From the NCBI GenBank assembly GCA_009809945.1, contig WTPW01000492.1, forward strand, positions 1-64,000: a DNA stretch of 64,000 nt, written 5' to 3'. The stretch is from Gigaspora margarita (taxonomy: Eukaryota > Glomeromycota > Glomeromycetes > Diversisporales > Gigasporaceae). Under the pieces are notes generated by a model. That model was not told the origin of the DNA. It made no database searches and saw only the letters and a program-made list of their open reading frames with translations. Every line of letters starts with the position of its first letter. The first letter of the stretch is position 1. This document shows, piece after piece, positions 32,891 through 45,637 of the stretch. The position numbers and the translations under genes are program-made.

Positions 32891-33643
32891 TGCTCCCATA
32901 TGTATCTTCATAATATTATGTTTAATAAAGCATCCGAGCGAGAATAATAGTCCTATGTGTTGACAAAGTCACGCTAGGGTTATTATCGCGAGGATTACCC
33001 TTGTGGCTTAAATGAGTAAGGCTTATATGGAAAACAATAGATATGCATATGATTGTATGCATCATAGATTTTCATATGATTGAGTTTGAGATTTTTATAT
33101 GATTAAGGTCATAGACATGCAGATGGTGCAGGTGAGTAAGACTATAAGAGAATACATGTGGGTGTAAGTAGAGAATTTAGTGCTTTCTTTCTTCGCTTGT
33201 CTTGTCTACTTGATCTCTTCACTGCCCGATTTTGATCTGGCTTCTTCGTGACTAGCCCACCACTCCCTCCCACTTACTGAAAAGAAGTTGCATCCTGCCG
33301 GTTGTCTTGCATATATAATTGAGTATACCATACTGTAAAAAAAAAAAAAAAGTAAAGTGAAAGAAAAAGTAAAAATGAAAGTTAAAGTAGAATGCACCAC
33401 ACCATAGCGTGGGCTCATACTTCTGATCCTCATTTGTACTTCATCACGTGCAGTCACGTGCAGTCCAGTCACGTGCACACAGTGAATGCACACAGTGACA
33501 GGCTTATAAGTAATATGTAAACATAGAGAAATAGCAAAGCACAAGTATGTAAAAATAGAAGAGAAAGTAGTGAAGGTGGAGCACTGCTCCCATATGTATC
33601 TTCGTAATATCATGTTTAATAAAGCATCCGAGCGAGAATAATA
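32891..33643 (+). repeat. Right-hand split repeats B1 - A2 - B2
   Basis: B1 (about 32891-32949) and B2 (about 33585-33643) share TGCTCCCATATGTATCTTC and AAAGCATCCGAGCGAGAATA. A2 (32947-33251) lies between them and copies A1. About 330 bp between A2 and B2 is unique and contains a poly-A run and CAGTCACGTGCA repeats. Confidence 0.85.
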
Positions 33644-33649
33644 CTCCTC

Positions 33650-36600
33650 TACTGCATACAAAATTATGCTTCATAATTGTTAAATCATTGAATAAAATAA
33701 TATCACCATTGAAAGTTAAGAAATTAAAATAAAATTTCAAGTAATGCTATTTTTTAATAAAAAAAAAAAACTAAGCGCTTATGCATATTTTAGTAAGCAC
33801 TATTTTTTATCATATCATAAAGTAGTACTTCATTAGTATCATTGAAAACTTACCTACTATATTTTTGCTAAAATTACAATAAAACTATTTCTATCTAGAA
33901 TTTTTTAATATACTTATAAATTATCAATAACTTCATTACCATACACTTGAAAATATAATGATACGTACTAGTTTTGGTTCTTGTGACAGATTGAGATGAC
34001 TGACCAGAGTTTTTAACCATTTTGAATGATAAATAGTTCCAAATTTTTATCTCTTTATTTGTAAATCTTCTTTCTTAATTTATCGAGATATTAATGAATT
34101 TTCTTATCCGAAATCTTTCTGATTCGTAAATTTTACCTGGACATTTTACTATAATATTATTACAATTTTAAAATTACTTTATGACTCTGAAATCTTATAT
34201 ATATACATATATGAAAATACGAAAATGAATCCAGAATGCCTTTGTTTCAATTTAATAAATTTTAAGATGTTTAGCAAGTTAAATAACGAACATAAGATCA
34301 AAAATAAATGGATTATTAAAATAATTTTTAAAGAAATTTGCAGTCATAGATATGCAAATATTTGCTATCACTTATCAGAACCGTCACGAATAGTAGTATT
34401 GTATGATTGAGTAATGTAGTGGAGTATACTGCAAAAATCGCATTTGAGTTCATAAAACTAGCAAAATATACTCATATACAGCAATATATAAAATATATAG
34501 TCATATATTGCTGTAAAATTATTATTTGACCTCACAAAATTCAGCAGAAGTTAATTTATTGCTATAATAAAACAGAACAAATATAGCGGTAATAAAAAGA
34601 ATTTAGAAGCACTTTAGTAAAACTCTAGTTTTTTTACAAATTGTACTGCTCTAAAAATCGCATTTTTACACAATATAAAAGAGATTGTATTTTACGATAT
34701 TTACAGGATTGCACATACAGTACATAAGATACATATTATGTATTCTGAAAGAATTCATTTATTTATATATAGTAAAATAAAAAGAAATACATTACTTTGC
34801 AGATTTTTTATTTTAAAACACAATTGCGCCAATTGCCCCTTGTTTTTCATTTATAATTTGCAGATTTCAACTTTTACTTTTTCAAGTTTGCTAGTTCGAT
34901 TGAATAGATTTTATTTCACGTTCTCTCAAGGCTAGTTTATGTTCTATAATGCTAACAGTCGTTCTTGATAAGTTTATTAGTTGTTGAGATTTTTCATGTT
35001 ACTTTCACTTGAATTTTCAGAATGAATAATGACCACTCGGGGTTTTTTTTAGTTTTTCTTTTATTTTGATAAATTTGTTTGAACTTTTTGCTAAACTAAT
35101 AGTTTAAATATTAATAATAGATAGCAATAAATAAAACAAATTATAGTTATAAATAAATTACAATTTACCTTAACAGTTATGTGATATTTATAATGAATAT
35201 TACGTCTGCAAATATTTAACCCATGTTTTCCCACTCGTCGATATGATAAACTATAGCAATTTTTTCTTCACTTGTTGGTAGATTTTTGATTGGAGTTAGT
35301 GAATGAGTTATTCCTTTTACGGCCAAATTTTTTTTGCAAGATATATTTCTGAACTTTTTATTTCAGGTGAAAAAAAAGCCACAGAAAACTTATCTTCAAA
35401 TATATATATCATCAATATTATTTTTCAAAGTTTTCATTATGGAATAATTTCTTTTTAAGAGAATTTTCCTTTTTATCAATTCCTATAAGAATTGTTTTCT
35501 ACATTAAAAATGCTATTGTCGATAATATAGGCTCATTTCTGAACTAATATCATCCAAAGATAACAATATTTTATTTATAGACCTTTTAAAACTGATTTAA
35601 TTTTTTTAAAAAAACATTGTTACAAACACTGTATTTGCTATCTAACGACCATATCGATAGCTTTTAAACCATCAACCTATTAAAAATTGTTCCCAATATT
35701 ATAAGTTTAAAAACCCGAAGTCTAGTTTTCTTTAATTTTTAATGTAATGTTTGCATAAATTTTATATACATTTGAATACTATACAATGATAAATTTAATT
35801 TATTCGCAATTGCGACCTCATCAATACAAACATGCTTGCTAATTTTACGATTATACACAACTGCTTTGCTCTACTACTATTCGTATTACTCTTTTTGAAC
35901 ATACGACGTATGTCATCACTTATTGATATTATCTTTCTTTTTATTAGATATTAATATATTTTTTTTAAAAAACATGATAGAAATTGTTTGGAGGTGAAAT
36001 CCACCAGTATATGTTTATATCACAATATGCATAGAACAATTACTAAAACCATTTAAGAATTAAGTAGCATACCCGGTGCATTTTGCTTACAGTTAGCATT
36101 AAATCGCTGTTTACATAATCAATGTATAAATAAATTACTCTAATTATTTACAAAATTTAACAAGGCACTTGATACATTCAAAGGGAGCTAGCTATATATG
36201 GATTATAATATTTTATATAAATGTAGTTGTTAAATAATATATATACAATTATATAATTGTATAATAAGTAATATTTGTGATATTAGCAATAGATATAAAA
36301 TAATAATTAACCAACATAAATTAAAAAAAGGTAATCAAGTATGAACAAATAAAAGATAACTTATTTTTGTTTTGTTGAAATTCTCATAGGATAGGTTTTA
36401 AATTATGAAATTATTTAAATTTTAATTAGATACGTAATATTGTGCTATTTTGATATTTTAGTTATAGTATTTTGTATTTTTATATACAAGATTAATTTTT
36501 TTGATATAGAATAACAAATAACAAATAATAATATATGCATATATACTATAATTAAATAGCAGTTCTTATGACAAATTGTCAAATGTTATTTATAAAAAGA

Positions 36601-36810
36601 ATTAAATTATTTATTACTACTATTTATATTATATAATTTTATTGGAATAAATGAAATTTATAATAAAATCTATAATAATAATTATAATAATTTTATTATT
36701 AAAAATTGGCAATTAAAATAGGTTGCATATAATATAACAAATAAAAAAAAAATCAAAAGAAAGTTAAATATATAGAAAAATAATAATAAAAAGAATATTT
36801 CTAATTTACA
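33650..36810. other. Long AT-rich spacer, no gene seen
   Basis: More than 3 kb of low-complexity AT-rich DNA. Short frames at 34225-34410 and 34738-34935 lack any coding signature. No tRNA or recognisable repeat. Confidence 0.4.
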
Positions 36811-37128
36811 CTACAGGTTATTATCACCTGTAGACAATTTAGCAATTAAAATTCAAGATCAGGTGTAATATATAAATAAATTTTTGTGTAACAAAAACAA
36901 ATAATTTTTTAAAAAATTGCTAAAATTGCTTCTAACCTTAAAACTTGCCTATGAAACCAATTTTTTTCATGCAATAAAAAAATTTCTTGCTAAATTTTAC
37001 TATATATAAAGCACTATTTTAACTTTTAACATTTATCCTTACTCTAATATAAAAAAAATTAACTTTTGTTTAATAATATTGTTTATTTTTATTTATTTAT
37101 ATAGAGTACAGGTGATAATAACCTGTGG
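36811..37128. repeat. Inverted repeat, ACAGGTTATTATCACCTGT ends
   Basis: CTACAGGTTATTATCACCTG at 36815 and its mirror CAGGTGATAATAACCTGTGG near 37110 bound an AT-rich 300-bp interior. Each end is itself a short palindrome. Probable MITE; no clear target duplication. Confidence 0.5.
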
Positions 37129-37945
37129 TGAACATTAGTTATTTTTTAATAAAAAATATGCCTATATCTTGTATAAGATTTCAAAGTGTATTATAATTAT
37201 TCAGATTAATAGTAATTATTAAAATATAATAAATCAAAAAATAATTTATTAATTGAAAGTTATAAAAATTTATTTTCTAATTATATTTATAAAAATTATC
37301 TAGTACCAAATTAGTTACAATAAGTTATATTAATTTAAACTTTAAAAAAAATTATAGCTATTTTTTTATGTATAAATTTTAAAAATATTTATATAGAAAT
37401 TATTAGTAAAAACTTTAAATTTAAATTTTTTCACATATAATAAATTAATTCTTAAAAAAAATTTATATTTGATATTAGCTAATTTATTTTTATAATTTTA
37501 TTAAAATTTTAAATAAATTTATTTAATAAAAATTTTTATAAACAAAAATATATTTCATAAGATGGCTAGTAATTACTATATAAAATCAGGTTATACAAAA
37601 CTTTTTAGAAATAAAAAAATTATATAAAATTCAAAAACTATTAAAAGCTATTAAAATTTTTTTTTATAAAATTGTAACTTTTCAAAATACTTTAAAATAA
37701 TATTTAATAATATAGTGAATTAAGAATTAGCAAATAATTTAATATACAAAATATAATAAATTTAGTATAATATACTAAATTTAGTACAAGTAAATACAAC
37801 ATATTAAACTTAAAAAGGATAATATTAATATATTATTTGTTTTTACAAAAAAAAAAAAAATAGTAATAATATAAAAAAATTAAAATCAGTAAATTTTATT
37901 TTTTTTAATTTTATATAATATAGATTTAAAAGTATTAATATAAGA
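37129..37945. other. Extremely AT-rich 3' flank of Helitron B
   Basis: Almost only A and T. Helitron 3' ends normally have a hairpin before CTRR; I could not place one with confidence. Confidence 0.35.
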
Positions 37946-39602
37946 TTAAGATAATCTTTGTATAAAGTTGCCAAGACCATTATTATATAATGTAGATAAT
38001 CTATTATATTCAGTTATTACTGCTGGATCTGTCTTTATTGAATTTGGATCAAATCCAGTAATATCTAATGAGTCCCATGTTGGAGATCTGCTTAGTGCAA
38101 CATATGCTTGCCCAAATGTAAATATTTGTTCATCTATTGCAACTGAAATGTTGGGTATAGGTAAACCTTGTGTTTTGTGTATTGTAAGTGCAAAAGCATT
38201 TTGCAAAGAGAATTGATGTCGGCTTGCTGGCAATCTATTTAAAAAAATCATTTAGTTATTCTTTTTACTAATGCAGTAATCATATTTTGTGATGTTGGAA
38301 ATACAATATTAATTGAATTTTCATCAAGCAGTTCAGTAATAATACCAATAGAACCATTACAAAGTCCATGATCAAACAAAGCATTATCAAGATACATAAC
38401 TCGAGCATCTTTTTGTAAAATTAAAGTTGCAGGTAAATTTGTATGATGTTGAAAAACACGATCACTTTCTGTTGCATCCCATTTTTCACTATTAACATAA
38501 TCAATTGCAGTTACAATCATAGGATCAGAATCATTAGATTCTAGTGGTAAGGCTAAACATGTTACTTTGTTTATATTATCTGCCATAGCACGAAAGCCTA
38601 CTAAGTGTGTAGTATTAATTACAGAGCGAGACAAAGGACTTTTTATTTTATTATTAATTAGTTGTAATGTTGTAGATGATACAATACCCATACGAATCTC
38701 TTCAAGCATTTTGTAAAAATTAATATCTTGATATTGTCTTTGTGGAGTTGTTAGAAAAATAGAAAAAAATTCAGACCAAACAGGAGATTGAAAAACCTGA
38801 GCACCATTTACAGGTGGTAGTTGTGCAAGATCACCAATAAGCAATACTTTAATCCCACCAAATGATAAAGCATTATTATGTAAAAGAGCAAAAAGACCAC
38901 TTATAAATGTTAACAAACTTGCAGATACCATTGATATCTCATCAATTATAATAACATCTATGCTTAAAAGATACTGACGGTACTCTTGATCATATAAAGC
39001 CAGAGTTGTATGATTTGTAGAAGATGGTCGAATTTTAAGCTGAGAATGTACAGTTTTGCCATTAATATTTTGTGCTGCTACTCCAGTTGGTGGCATTAGT
39101 AAATAATTTTGACGTCGTGATAGTAGATAATTTATTATTAGTTTTATTAAATATGATTTTCCAGTACCAGCTGAACCAGTTAAAAAAAAAAAAGGATGGC
39201 ATGTTCTCCTATACGAGCCCAAGATGATATTAATATATTAAATGCTATATATTGATCAGATGGTGTTTCTAGTAATAATTGATGAGGAATTGAGTTTGGA
39301 GAAGACATTAATATTTCTAACTGCTTACTAATAACAGTCGCAATATCATTGTTCATATTATGTACTATTTTATCAACTATTTGTTGATAATTACGAGTGA
39401 ATCTAGCAAATCTTGTAGCTGTAGATTGGTTAATATTTTGTATAGTCTGGGAATATTGTACAGGAAATTTAGCACAATAATATTCACGGTAATTTCTATA
39501 TGATCCCAATAATTCTTCTTCACTTCTCCATGGCAATTGAATTAAAAGCTGTTGATAGAAAAATAGCTCACCATCTTCAACTGCTAAATTTTGAAACCAC
39601 AA
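37946..39602 (-). pseudogene. Pif1-family helicase region of Helitron B
   Basis: The C-terminal half of a Helitron Rep/Hel protein. It unwinds DNA during rolling-circle transposition. Motifs in order: FFLTGSAGTGKSYLIK (Walker A, 39130-39190), MPPTGVAAQNINGKTVHS, IIIDEISMVSA (Walker B), LIGDLAQLPPVNG, VMYLDNALFDHGLCNGSIGI, NAFALTIHKTQGL and AYVALSRSP (motifs V/VI, 38000-38200). The frame shifts in a ten-base T run at about 39181-39191 and again near 38250; either could be a one-base indel. Otherwise the domain is well preserved, so the copy is fairly young. The Rep half lies directly upstream on the same strand. Confidence 0.88.
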
Positions 39603-42224
39603 TAAAATTGATTTTTTTTGTTGGATTACAAATTTTCCTTGCTGGTCAACCCAATAAATAGTATTTGAATTTGGTAGATTAAATTGTATTCGATAATGCT
39701 AATGATAATGTGGATAGGTAATATTATCAAAAAGCTGATTAATCAGTCTATAAAAGTATTTATCAATAGCATCTGCCCAATATGGATTTGAATTTTCTAT
39801 ATTTAATAAATATACTGGTTTTACAGGACCTCGAAATATACTTAGATAGGTCAGGTATGAGTTTGCTTATTTTTGAGGTTTTTTATGCAGATCTTTTCTA
39901 TTTTTAGTAATTTTTTTGCTTATTTTTAAAGTTTTTTTCTGCAGATCTTTCCTTTTTTAGTAATCCTATAATTAACCTGACCTATCTATGTATATTTCGG
40001 GGTCCTGGTTTTACACATTTTGAACATAGATTTGGTGGAATAGATGGCAAAAACTCAGTAGCAATCGTAGAACGGCAAATAGAATAACCAAGTAAAAGAA
40101 TCATCAATTCCATAGAACCAAGTCAACGAGCTAAAATATGAGATCTATATGCATTATGCTCATTTATTTTATATAAATCAGTATTTTCCGGTTTTGTAAT
40201 ATACTTGGTTATATATTTAGCAAAGGATTTAGAAGTAACATATTGAAAATTGCAGTGACCTTGCTATAGTAATAAAGTAGGTGCATGATAAGGTACAATC
40301 CATCAGTCCATTTCTTTTGTTCTTCGATAAGTATAGTGTAAAGAAGTAAAATCTATATAAGTATATTCTGACAAAGAGCAGGAAATCCTTTTTTACACTG
40401 TTCTCCAGGAAGGGGTGGACCACTACATTTGTTTATACAACATCGATGGATTTGATAAGTACGTACTAAGTTATAAAGAACTGATTCTGTTTGGGGATCA
40501 GGTAAGTCAGCACGAATAATATTACGATTTATTAAAGTTGAAATTGGTACATCAAGATATGCTATACCATGAGTATGGATAGTTCCACGATTTTGAAATT
40601 CATCTTTTTCAAAATGATGCAACCACTTGTCCTATTTAGCCAAATTTTGATTTTTCCATAACAATGTTCGAATAGAATTTAATCTATAATGATAATGAAG
40701 ATAAGCATGTAGAGGACAGTTTGTGGGTAATGTACAATGGTTATCAGTATATGACAAAATTCTCATTAATTGTGGCTATCGACCTTCAGCTATAGTTGTA
40801 GTATAGAATATTTGAGGTAATCCAAAACTTTGAACCATTGCATTAATAGAGTGCTCACATTGACAAAAATATGTATTTCTAGTTCGAATATAAGAGGGAA
40901 TTGTAGTAGTTAAAGTTTCATTTATAATTGGACGATTATTGTAAATACTTTTATTAATTAAATCTGAAATTGTTGGAAGTTGTTGTTGATTAATTTCTTT
41001 TTGATGTAAAATGCGTTGCTTATTTTGATGGTTTCGCATTTTTTCTAAATTAAGATAAGACCAATGTGGCCAGTACCAATGTAATCTAAATCTAGAATCT
41101 GGACACATTAATCGAAGTTTAATATATTTAGCATATGTATCAATATGATGCCGACGATTAGGCATTTCCTTAGAAAGCTCTCCCCAATGACCATGACCAT
41201 CAGGAAAAAGATCTGGAAAAAGTATAGCTTCTAAATTAGGATCATCAAATCGAATAGGTATTTCTGTACCATTTGAATATCTTACAAATCCTGCTATTAG
41301 TCTATTGTAATGAAAATCTTCATTATGAATTTCATTATTAAAATCATTAGAGGGTACTACTAAGTCAGGCTGATTTTGCAATGATGCAATAGAAGGTATA
41401 ATATTTACCTCACTATCAATTAGTTGTGCAGTAGAAAAATTAGCTTGTGGGTGTATATTGTTAATTGAAGAAAGTACTGGGTTAAATTGTCTAAAAAGAT
41501 AATTATTGATCTTCAACCAATCAGCAGCATCTATTAAAGAATGGTGAAACCAGTTATTATTGGATGAATTATTTAATATTGCCCCTAATGTTCCAGAATA
41601 AAGTTGTAAAGCACGAATATTTTTTGTTAATCCAAATGAACCTGTTAAATGATGATAGTGTGTAAATTAATTCGCATTTTCAGCACATCCAAGAGAACAA
41701 TTTAGATAAACAGGTGAAAGCCATCATCGGTGAAATATTGGAACATTGGTTATTGCTTCAGGAATAATTGCTAATGTTGGTGCATTATGCCGTTTAGCAA
41801 TAGTCATGCACGGAACACATACTGCAATATAATCCTCCTTGTTAGGATGTTCAGTGAGTGATAAATGTGGAAAAGCACGGCATAGATCATATATTATATT
41901 AGTATCATGTGGAACCCACTTAACTTGAGCTGGAAACATAAGAATTGAACAATGTGAACAGGGGACACATGGAAACATATATAAAATTTCATTTTGAAAT
42001 CGATCATTGAGACGATTTAGAGAGAGTGAAGGTTGCCATGGAGGAAAAGAGTTTACAGGATCTTGTTGCAGTTGTGCATCTAATAATAAGTTAGGAGCCC
42101 GCGGATGATTTGTATTAACATTTATTCGAGCTTGATAACTTGATATAAAATCGTTGCTTAATTTATTATAAAGATCTCCATCATCTAAATTTTCAACAGT
42201 TATTTGAATTATTGGAAATGACAT
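39603..42224 (-). pseudogene. Rep (HUH nickase) region of Helitron B
   Basis: N-terminal half of the same Helitron protein, from an ATG at 42224 (MSFPIIQITVENLDD). A Cys-rich segment follows (PCVPCSHC, VCVPC). Next are NLEAILFPDLFPDGHG, the HUH motif in FQNRGTIHTHGIAYL (about 40570), LPDPQTESVLYNLV, KCSGPPLPGEQCKKGFP and the two-tyrosine motif FAKYITKYITK near 40200. The region from 42224 to 40353 is one continuous frame broken only by stops (TGA near 41725, TAA near 41668, TAG near 40777 and 40635). A frameshift follows near 40370, with further stops and shifts before the helicase. A 182-bp MITE is inserted at 39825-40006. The protein is therefore dead, but could have moved fairly recently. 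Confidence 0.85.
39825..40006. mobile_element. hAT-like MITE, AGGACCYCGAAATATA ends, inside Helitron B
   Basis: AGGACCTCGAAATATAC and its mirror GTATATTTCGGGGTCCT are flanked by a perfect 8-bp duplication GGTTTTAC (39817-39824, 40007-40014). 182 bp. Subterminal TTAGATAGGTCAGGT / ACCTGACCTATCTA. The interior has two TTTGCTTATTTTT...GCAGATCTTT units. Same end family as 48180-49616 and 62234-62452. Confidence 0.9.
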
Positions 42225-43174
42225 TACAAGTAAATAACAAAAAGAGTAACCACGAGTATGGTAACAAGTTATTAAAATGACACGAGATCAGAATTTAATG
42301 TAACAAAGAGAACAGAATTACTATTGTTACAGGGTTAAAAGGACAAGAAAAAAAAGTATAGCTAACGAAGAATTGAAGTCTATACAAAGCAAACGTGTCA
42401 AAGGCGTAACTAAGATGAAATAATAAAAATTAAGAGTTTATATAGTAAATGTTTCTATAATCGTTCAATAAATTATTAATTTATACTAGTACTAGCATGG
42501 AAAGGTTTTTATATTAATATCACAGCCCAAAACTGCAAATAGGTAATTTGATTTCCTTAAGAAAAGGGATTCTTACCACTCTCTTGATCTTAGCACAACA
42601 TACAGTCTCTTTATCATCAAGGATTTTTGTGACCATGTCTCAGCTACTAGAAGGTTCCATAGATGACGGGTTAAGCCTCATGTTATGATCAATCATTACA
42701 TAGATTTTTGATCACAATGCATGCAGCATAAACTGGCATTATTCACAAAATTGGAACATAATTATAATTAATAGCCTACAGTAAGGAATTAGGAGGGCTT
42801 TACATGTAGTCGAGATAGCTGTGCATATTTGTTATTCGAATTCAAATGGTAATTTGCCAAATTGTAAAAAACTTCTTAAAGCCGATAAGATGGAAAATGT
42901 ACCAGGCTTAGCTCTATGTTAAAATCCAATTTAGTAACATCGAGCAACATCTTAAAGTGTTTTCGGGTTAAAAAAACCAAACATAAGAATCTTGAGAGGG
43001 TCAAAATTCTTAAAAAGTTGCCAACATTAAACTAATCCTGCCAACTTTGTCAGGAATTTGACACTGTCAGGATTCTGTTTAACAGGATTTTAATGTAATC
43101 ATTCTTAAAGCCAGTAATATTAATAAAAATAAAGGGTAAGCCACATGTTTGAACCAAATTGTATTAGCGTAAAG
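42225..43174. other. 5' flank of Helitron B; no gene recognised
   Basis: Mixed-composition intergenic DNA. On the minus strand near 42590 a GCTAAGATCAAG stretch resembles part of U2 snRNA, but nothing else of U2 is present. Confidence 0.35.
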
Positions 43175-44412
43175 TAATGATGGGCAAATCCTGATTGTTT
43201 TAAAAAATATTGCACAGGATCCGCGAGGGATTTGCGAGATCGAGTAGACTTTCTGAAATTTTCACGATTAATATATATATATATATATATATATCATCAC
43301 TAGGAACGTAATTTCTCGTTAAAATAATACTTTCTTATAAACCTTACTGCATTTATTACAAATAAAAATATTTATATAGATTTACCTACTTTTAAAACAT
43401 TTGAATCTTATAATTATTAAATTCATCAATTCAGATTTGCCTTAATTTATAATTTTTTTTTAAAAATATTATCATATAAATATTATATATATTTAAAAAT
43501 TAGGCGAGACCAACTGGATTCGGTGTTTTACATTACCCCTCCCTCCCCTTCAGAGGAGGGGAGGGAGGGGGGGAGAGGGTGGTTCACATAGTAAAATTTT
43601 AAAAAAATTTTTTTTTCGAAAATTTTTTTTTTCTGAATTGTTCCGTGACTGTAAAAATTTTCCAAAATATCCCGAAACCCTATATATATTTATCTAAATT
43701 TTTTTTTACTATAAGGGAGAGGGGCGACTCTGAGGGGGGGGTAATGTAAAACACTGAATCCAGTTGGTCTCGCCTTATAATGGTAAAAAAGCGATCAAAT
43801 CATACAAGCGTATAAAGATTTACAAGCAATCAGACAGATAATCAGGTGTAAATGTACTAAAATTTATAAGTGATCAGGTATTGTACATATGTACAAAAAT
43901 TAAATAACCAGGTTATATACGTACAAAAATTCATAAACGACTTATAAGTATTTCATAATCAGGTTTATAATTTCTGATCAAATGGTCACTTTTATTCAAC
44001 AATCATCAAAATCACATAAAATTATTGGCTCGAATATTATTTAACCTTATCACTTATATTAAATACTCACTGAAATTTGAGATTTTCGGCCATATGATAC
44101 ATAATATTCTTGGAGTATTATTTTATGCAAGAAATTAAATTTCTAGATTCCCACTTTATTAATGACAATTCGAAAAATTTATTCCAATGCACAGTTTGTA
44201 CATTATCCCCGTACATATGTACAGGAATAAGAAATAAATAAAAAGGTAATATTTTTATGTAAGTACATCAAATACTAATTAGGAATTGACTTATGTTTAA
44301 GCAGGCCGGATGAATTGTTAATGCGGGCCAGATGATATGTTAACGCAGGCCAGATAATATTATATTAAGAATCCCACGCGGAAGTTTTTAAATTCCGTGT
44401 TGCCCATCACTA
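43175..44412. mobile_element. hAT-like non-autonomous element, TARTGATGGGCAAAYCC ends
   Basis: TAATGATGGGCAAATCC at the left and TTGCCCATCACTA at the right, flanked by GCGTAAAG / GTGTAAAG (43167-43174, 44413-44420; one mismatch). 1,238 bp. Shares ends and internal blocks (TTTTATGCAAGAAATTAA, CACTTTATTAAT, GCAGGCCAGAT) with 54235-54603 and, inverted, 56440-57381. No transposase. A second MITE is nested at 43503-43774. Confidence 0.85.
43503..43774. mobile_element. PIF/Harbinger-like MITE, GGCGAGACCAACTGGATTC ends, nested
   Basis: Nearly perfect inverted ends of about 36 bp (GGCGAGACCAACTGGATTCG...) are flanked by TTA on both sides (43500-43502, 43775-43777). The 3-bp TTA duplication is the PIF/Harbinger habit. 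272 bp; subterminal poly-C/poly-G tracts and AT-rich centre. Confidence 0.75.
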
Positions 44413-44427
44413 GTGTAAAGCTACATA

Positions 44428-44840
44428 AGGCCATTCAAAGTTAATATTCCAGGTAACATCACTTTCCAGGACTCTCAGAAGAGAGGGAAAATGAAACGAA
44501 CATATAAAATGAACAAACTACTTTTAATGTAGTAAACCTATTATAACGAATTGACTTCAAGTTAAATTTGTTTAGAGATTCTAGTTTCAGTAGTTAACAT
44601 TACAATTTTTACAGTCAAAATTCTCGTAATATAGCGATCAGATCTGCATCATTTTAAAGTATGCATGCAGTGATCACAAACCGGAATTTTGGGTTTACTA
44701 ATTCCCAAAGTTCCTATTGGTCGAATGCAAATTTTGTCCCTCTGAACAAAATATATCACTGATCGGATGGCTTAAAAATTAATGCAAAAAGTATTGATTC
44801 GAATAATTGGTCTGTAATTGTTATTTCTGTAGAAATTAAA
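44428..44840. repeat. Dispersed repeat D1, paralogous to 56306-57785
   Basis: Runs from GGCCATTCAAAGTTAATATT through AACGAACATATAAAATGAAC, CGATCAGATCTGCATCAT and AATTTTGGGTTTACTAATTC to CGAATAATTGGTC. The same order occurs at 56306-57785. D1 lacks the hAT-like element present there and has ATTATAAC once (about 44532-44539). Confidence 0.75.
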
Positions 44841-45430
44841 TGTTTTATCTAAATATTTCTTCTTATTCATTAATCCTAGTTCTCTAGCACTTCACAATTG
44901 AATAAAAAAACACATTGGAAGAACTTTTTTTGCCAGCTTTTATTGAATCTTTTTATCGCAAAACAAAATAACCATGTGGTACACAGCACAAATTATCCTA
45001 TCTCTTCGCCTGTAGACTAAGTGAGACAAATTTGCCTGCAAAAAGTTATATAATATTTTTTAAAAATAAATATTTGAAAATTTACCAAAATTTTTTATAA
45101 AATATATTCTTTTAGACTTGATTTTTATTTTTAAAATATAAATTATAAAAATTAATTGTACTTTAAATAAAGTATACTACTTTAAAATTCATTAATTTAT
45201 ACAAAATATAACGAAATAAACATATTTTTTTAATTATTTATTTATTTTTATTATATGCGATCCCCTATACTATTATTGAAATTTTTACTTTAAGTTATAT
45301 TTAATATAATATATTCAAAATAACTTAAAAAGTTTTATTTAACATATATATATATATGCACATGTACATACATACGACTATCAAATGCAAGATACAAATA
45401 ATAAATGTAAAATACAAATATCAGCCCCTA
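44841..45430. other. Intergenic, no gene recognised
   Basis: AT-rich; ends next to the small minus-strand ORF. TATATATA runs near 45345. Confidence 0.35.
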
Positions 45431-45637
45431 TTATTGTTCACCAATACTATATAAAATATTAACTTCACTAATAACACTTGTATTATTACTCAATTCTGTA
45501 TTATTACCATCGCTATCATAATCATTGTCTTCAAGCATCTCTTTGGCTAAAAGATCTTCAAGCGTTTGTGAAATAAATGAAACTTCATAAAGGCCTACTA
45601 ACTCAGCGGGTAATTCTTCATTTTCTTGCATCATCAT
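45431..45637 (-). CDS. Small acidic hypothetical protein
   Basis: A 68-residue frame starts MMMQENEELPAELVGLYEVS and continues FISQTLEDLLAKEMLEDND with an Asp/Asn/Ser-rich tail, ending TAA-TAG. Codon choice and the amphipathic LEDLLAKEML segment look coding, unlike the AT noise around it. No domain is recognised. It may be the whole of a small protein or the last exon of a longer one: no acceptor was chosen, because AT-rich sequence upstream has many AG dinucleotides. There are no neighbours close enough to suggest a role. Confidence 0.4.
   Translation of the reverse strand: MMMQENEELPAELVGLYEVSFISQTLEDLLAKEMLEDNDYDSDGNNTELSNNTSVISEVNILYSIGEQ

Larger units (their letters stand above)
28500..33643 (+). 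mobile_element. Broken Ngaro/PAT-type tyrosine-recombinase (DIRS-order) retroelement
   Basis: Read left to right: repeat A1, gag-like region, reverse transcriptase with RNase H-like region, tyrosine recombinase, then repeats B1, A2 and B2. This split-direct-repeat layout (A1 - body - B1 A2 B2) is that of Ngaro/PAT elements, which integrate by a tyrosine recombinase instead of a DDE integrase and have no LTRs. The coding region is broken, with at least five interruptions. A1 and A2 look roughly 90-95 % alike by eye, so the copy is a fossil of moderate age. About 5.1 kb. Confidence 0.85.

Noticed and set aside
33206-33740. Minus-strand frames of 151 and 78 residues
   Set aside because: They fall in the A2/B2 repeats of the retroelement and its AT-rich flank, with a hydrophobic low-complexity composition.
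42560-42620. GCTAAGATCAAG on the minus strand, like U2 snRNA
   Set aside because: Only about 12 bases match. The U2 5' stem, branch-recognition region and Sm site are not visible.
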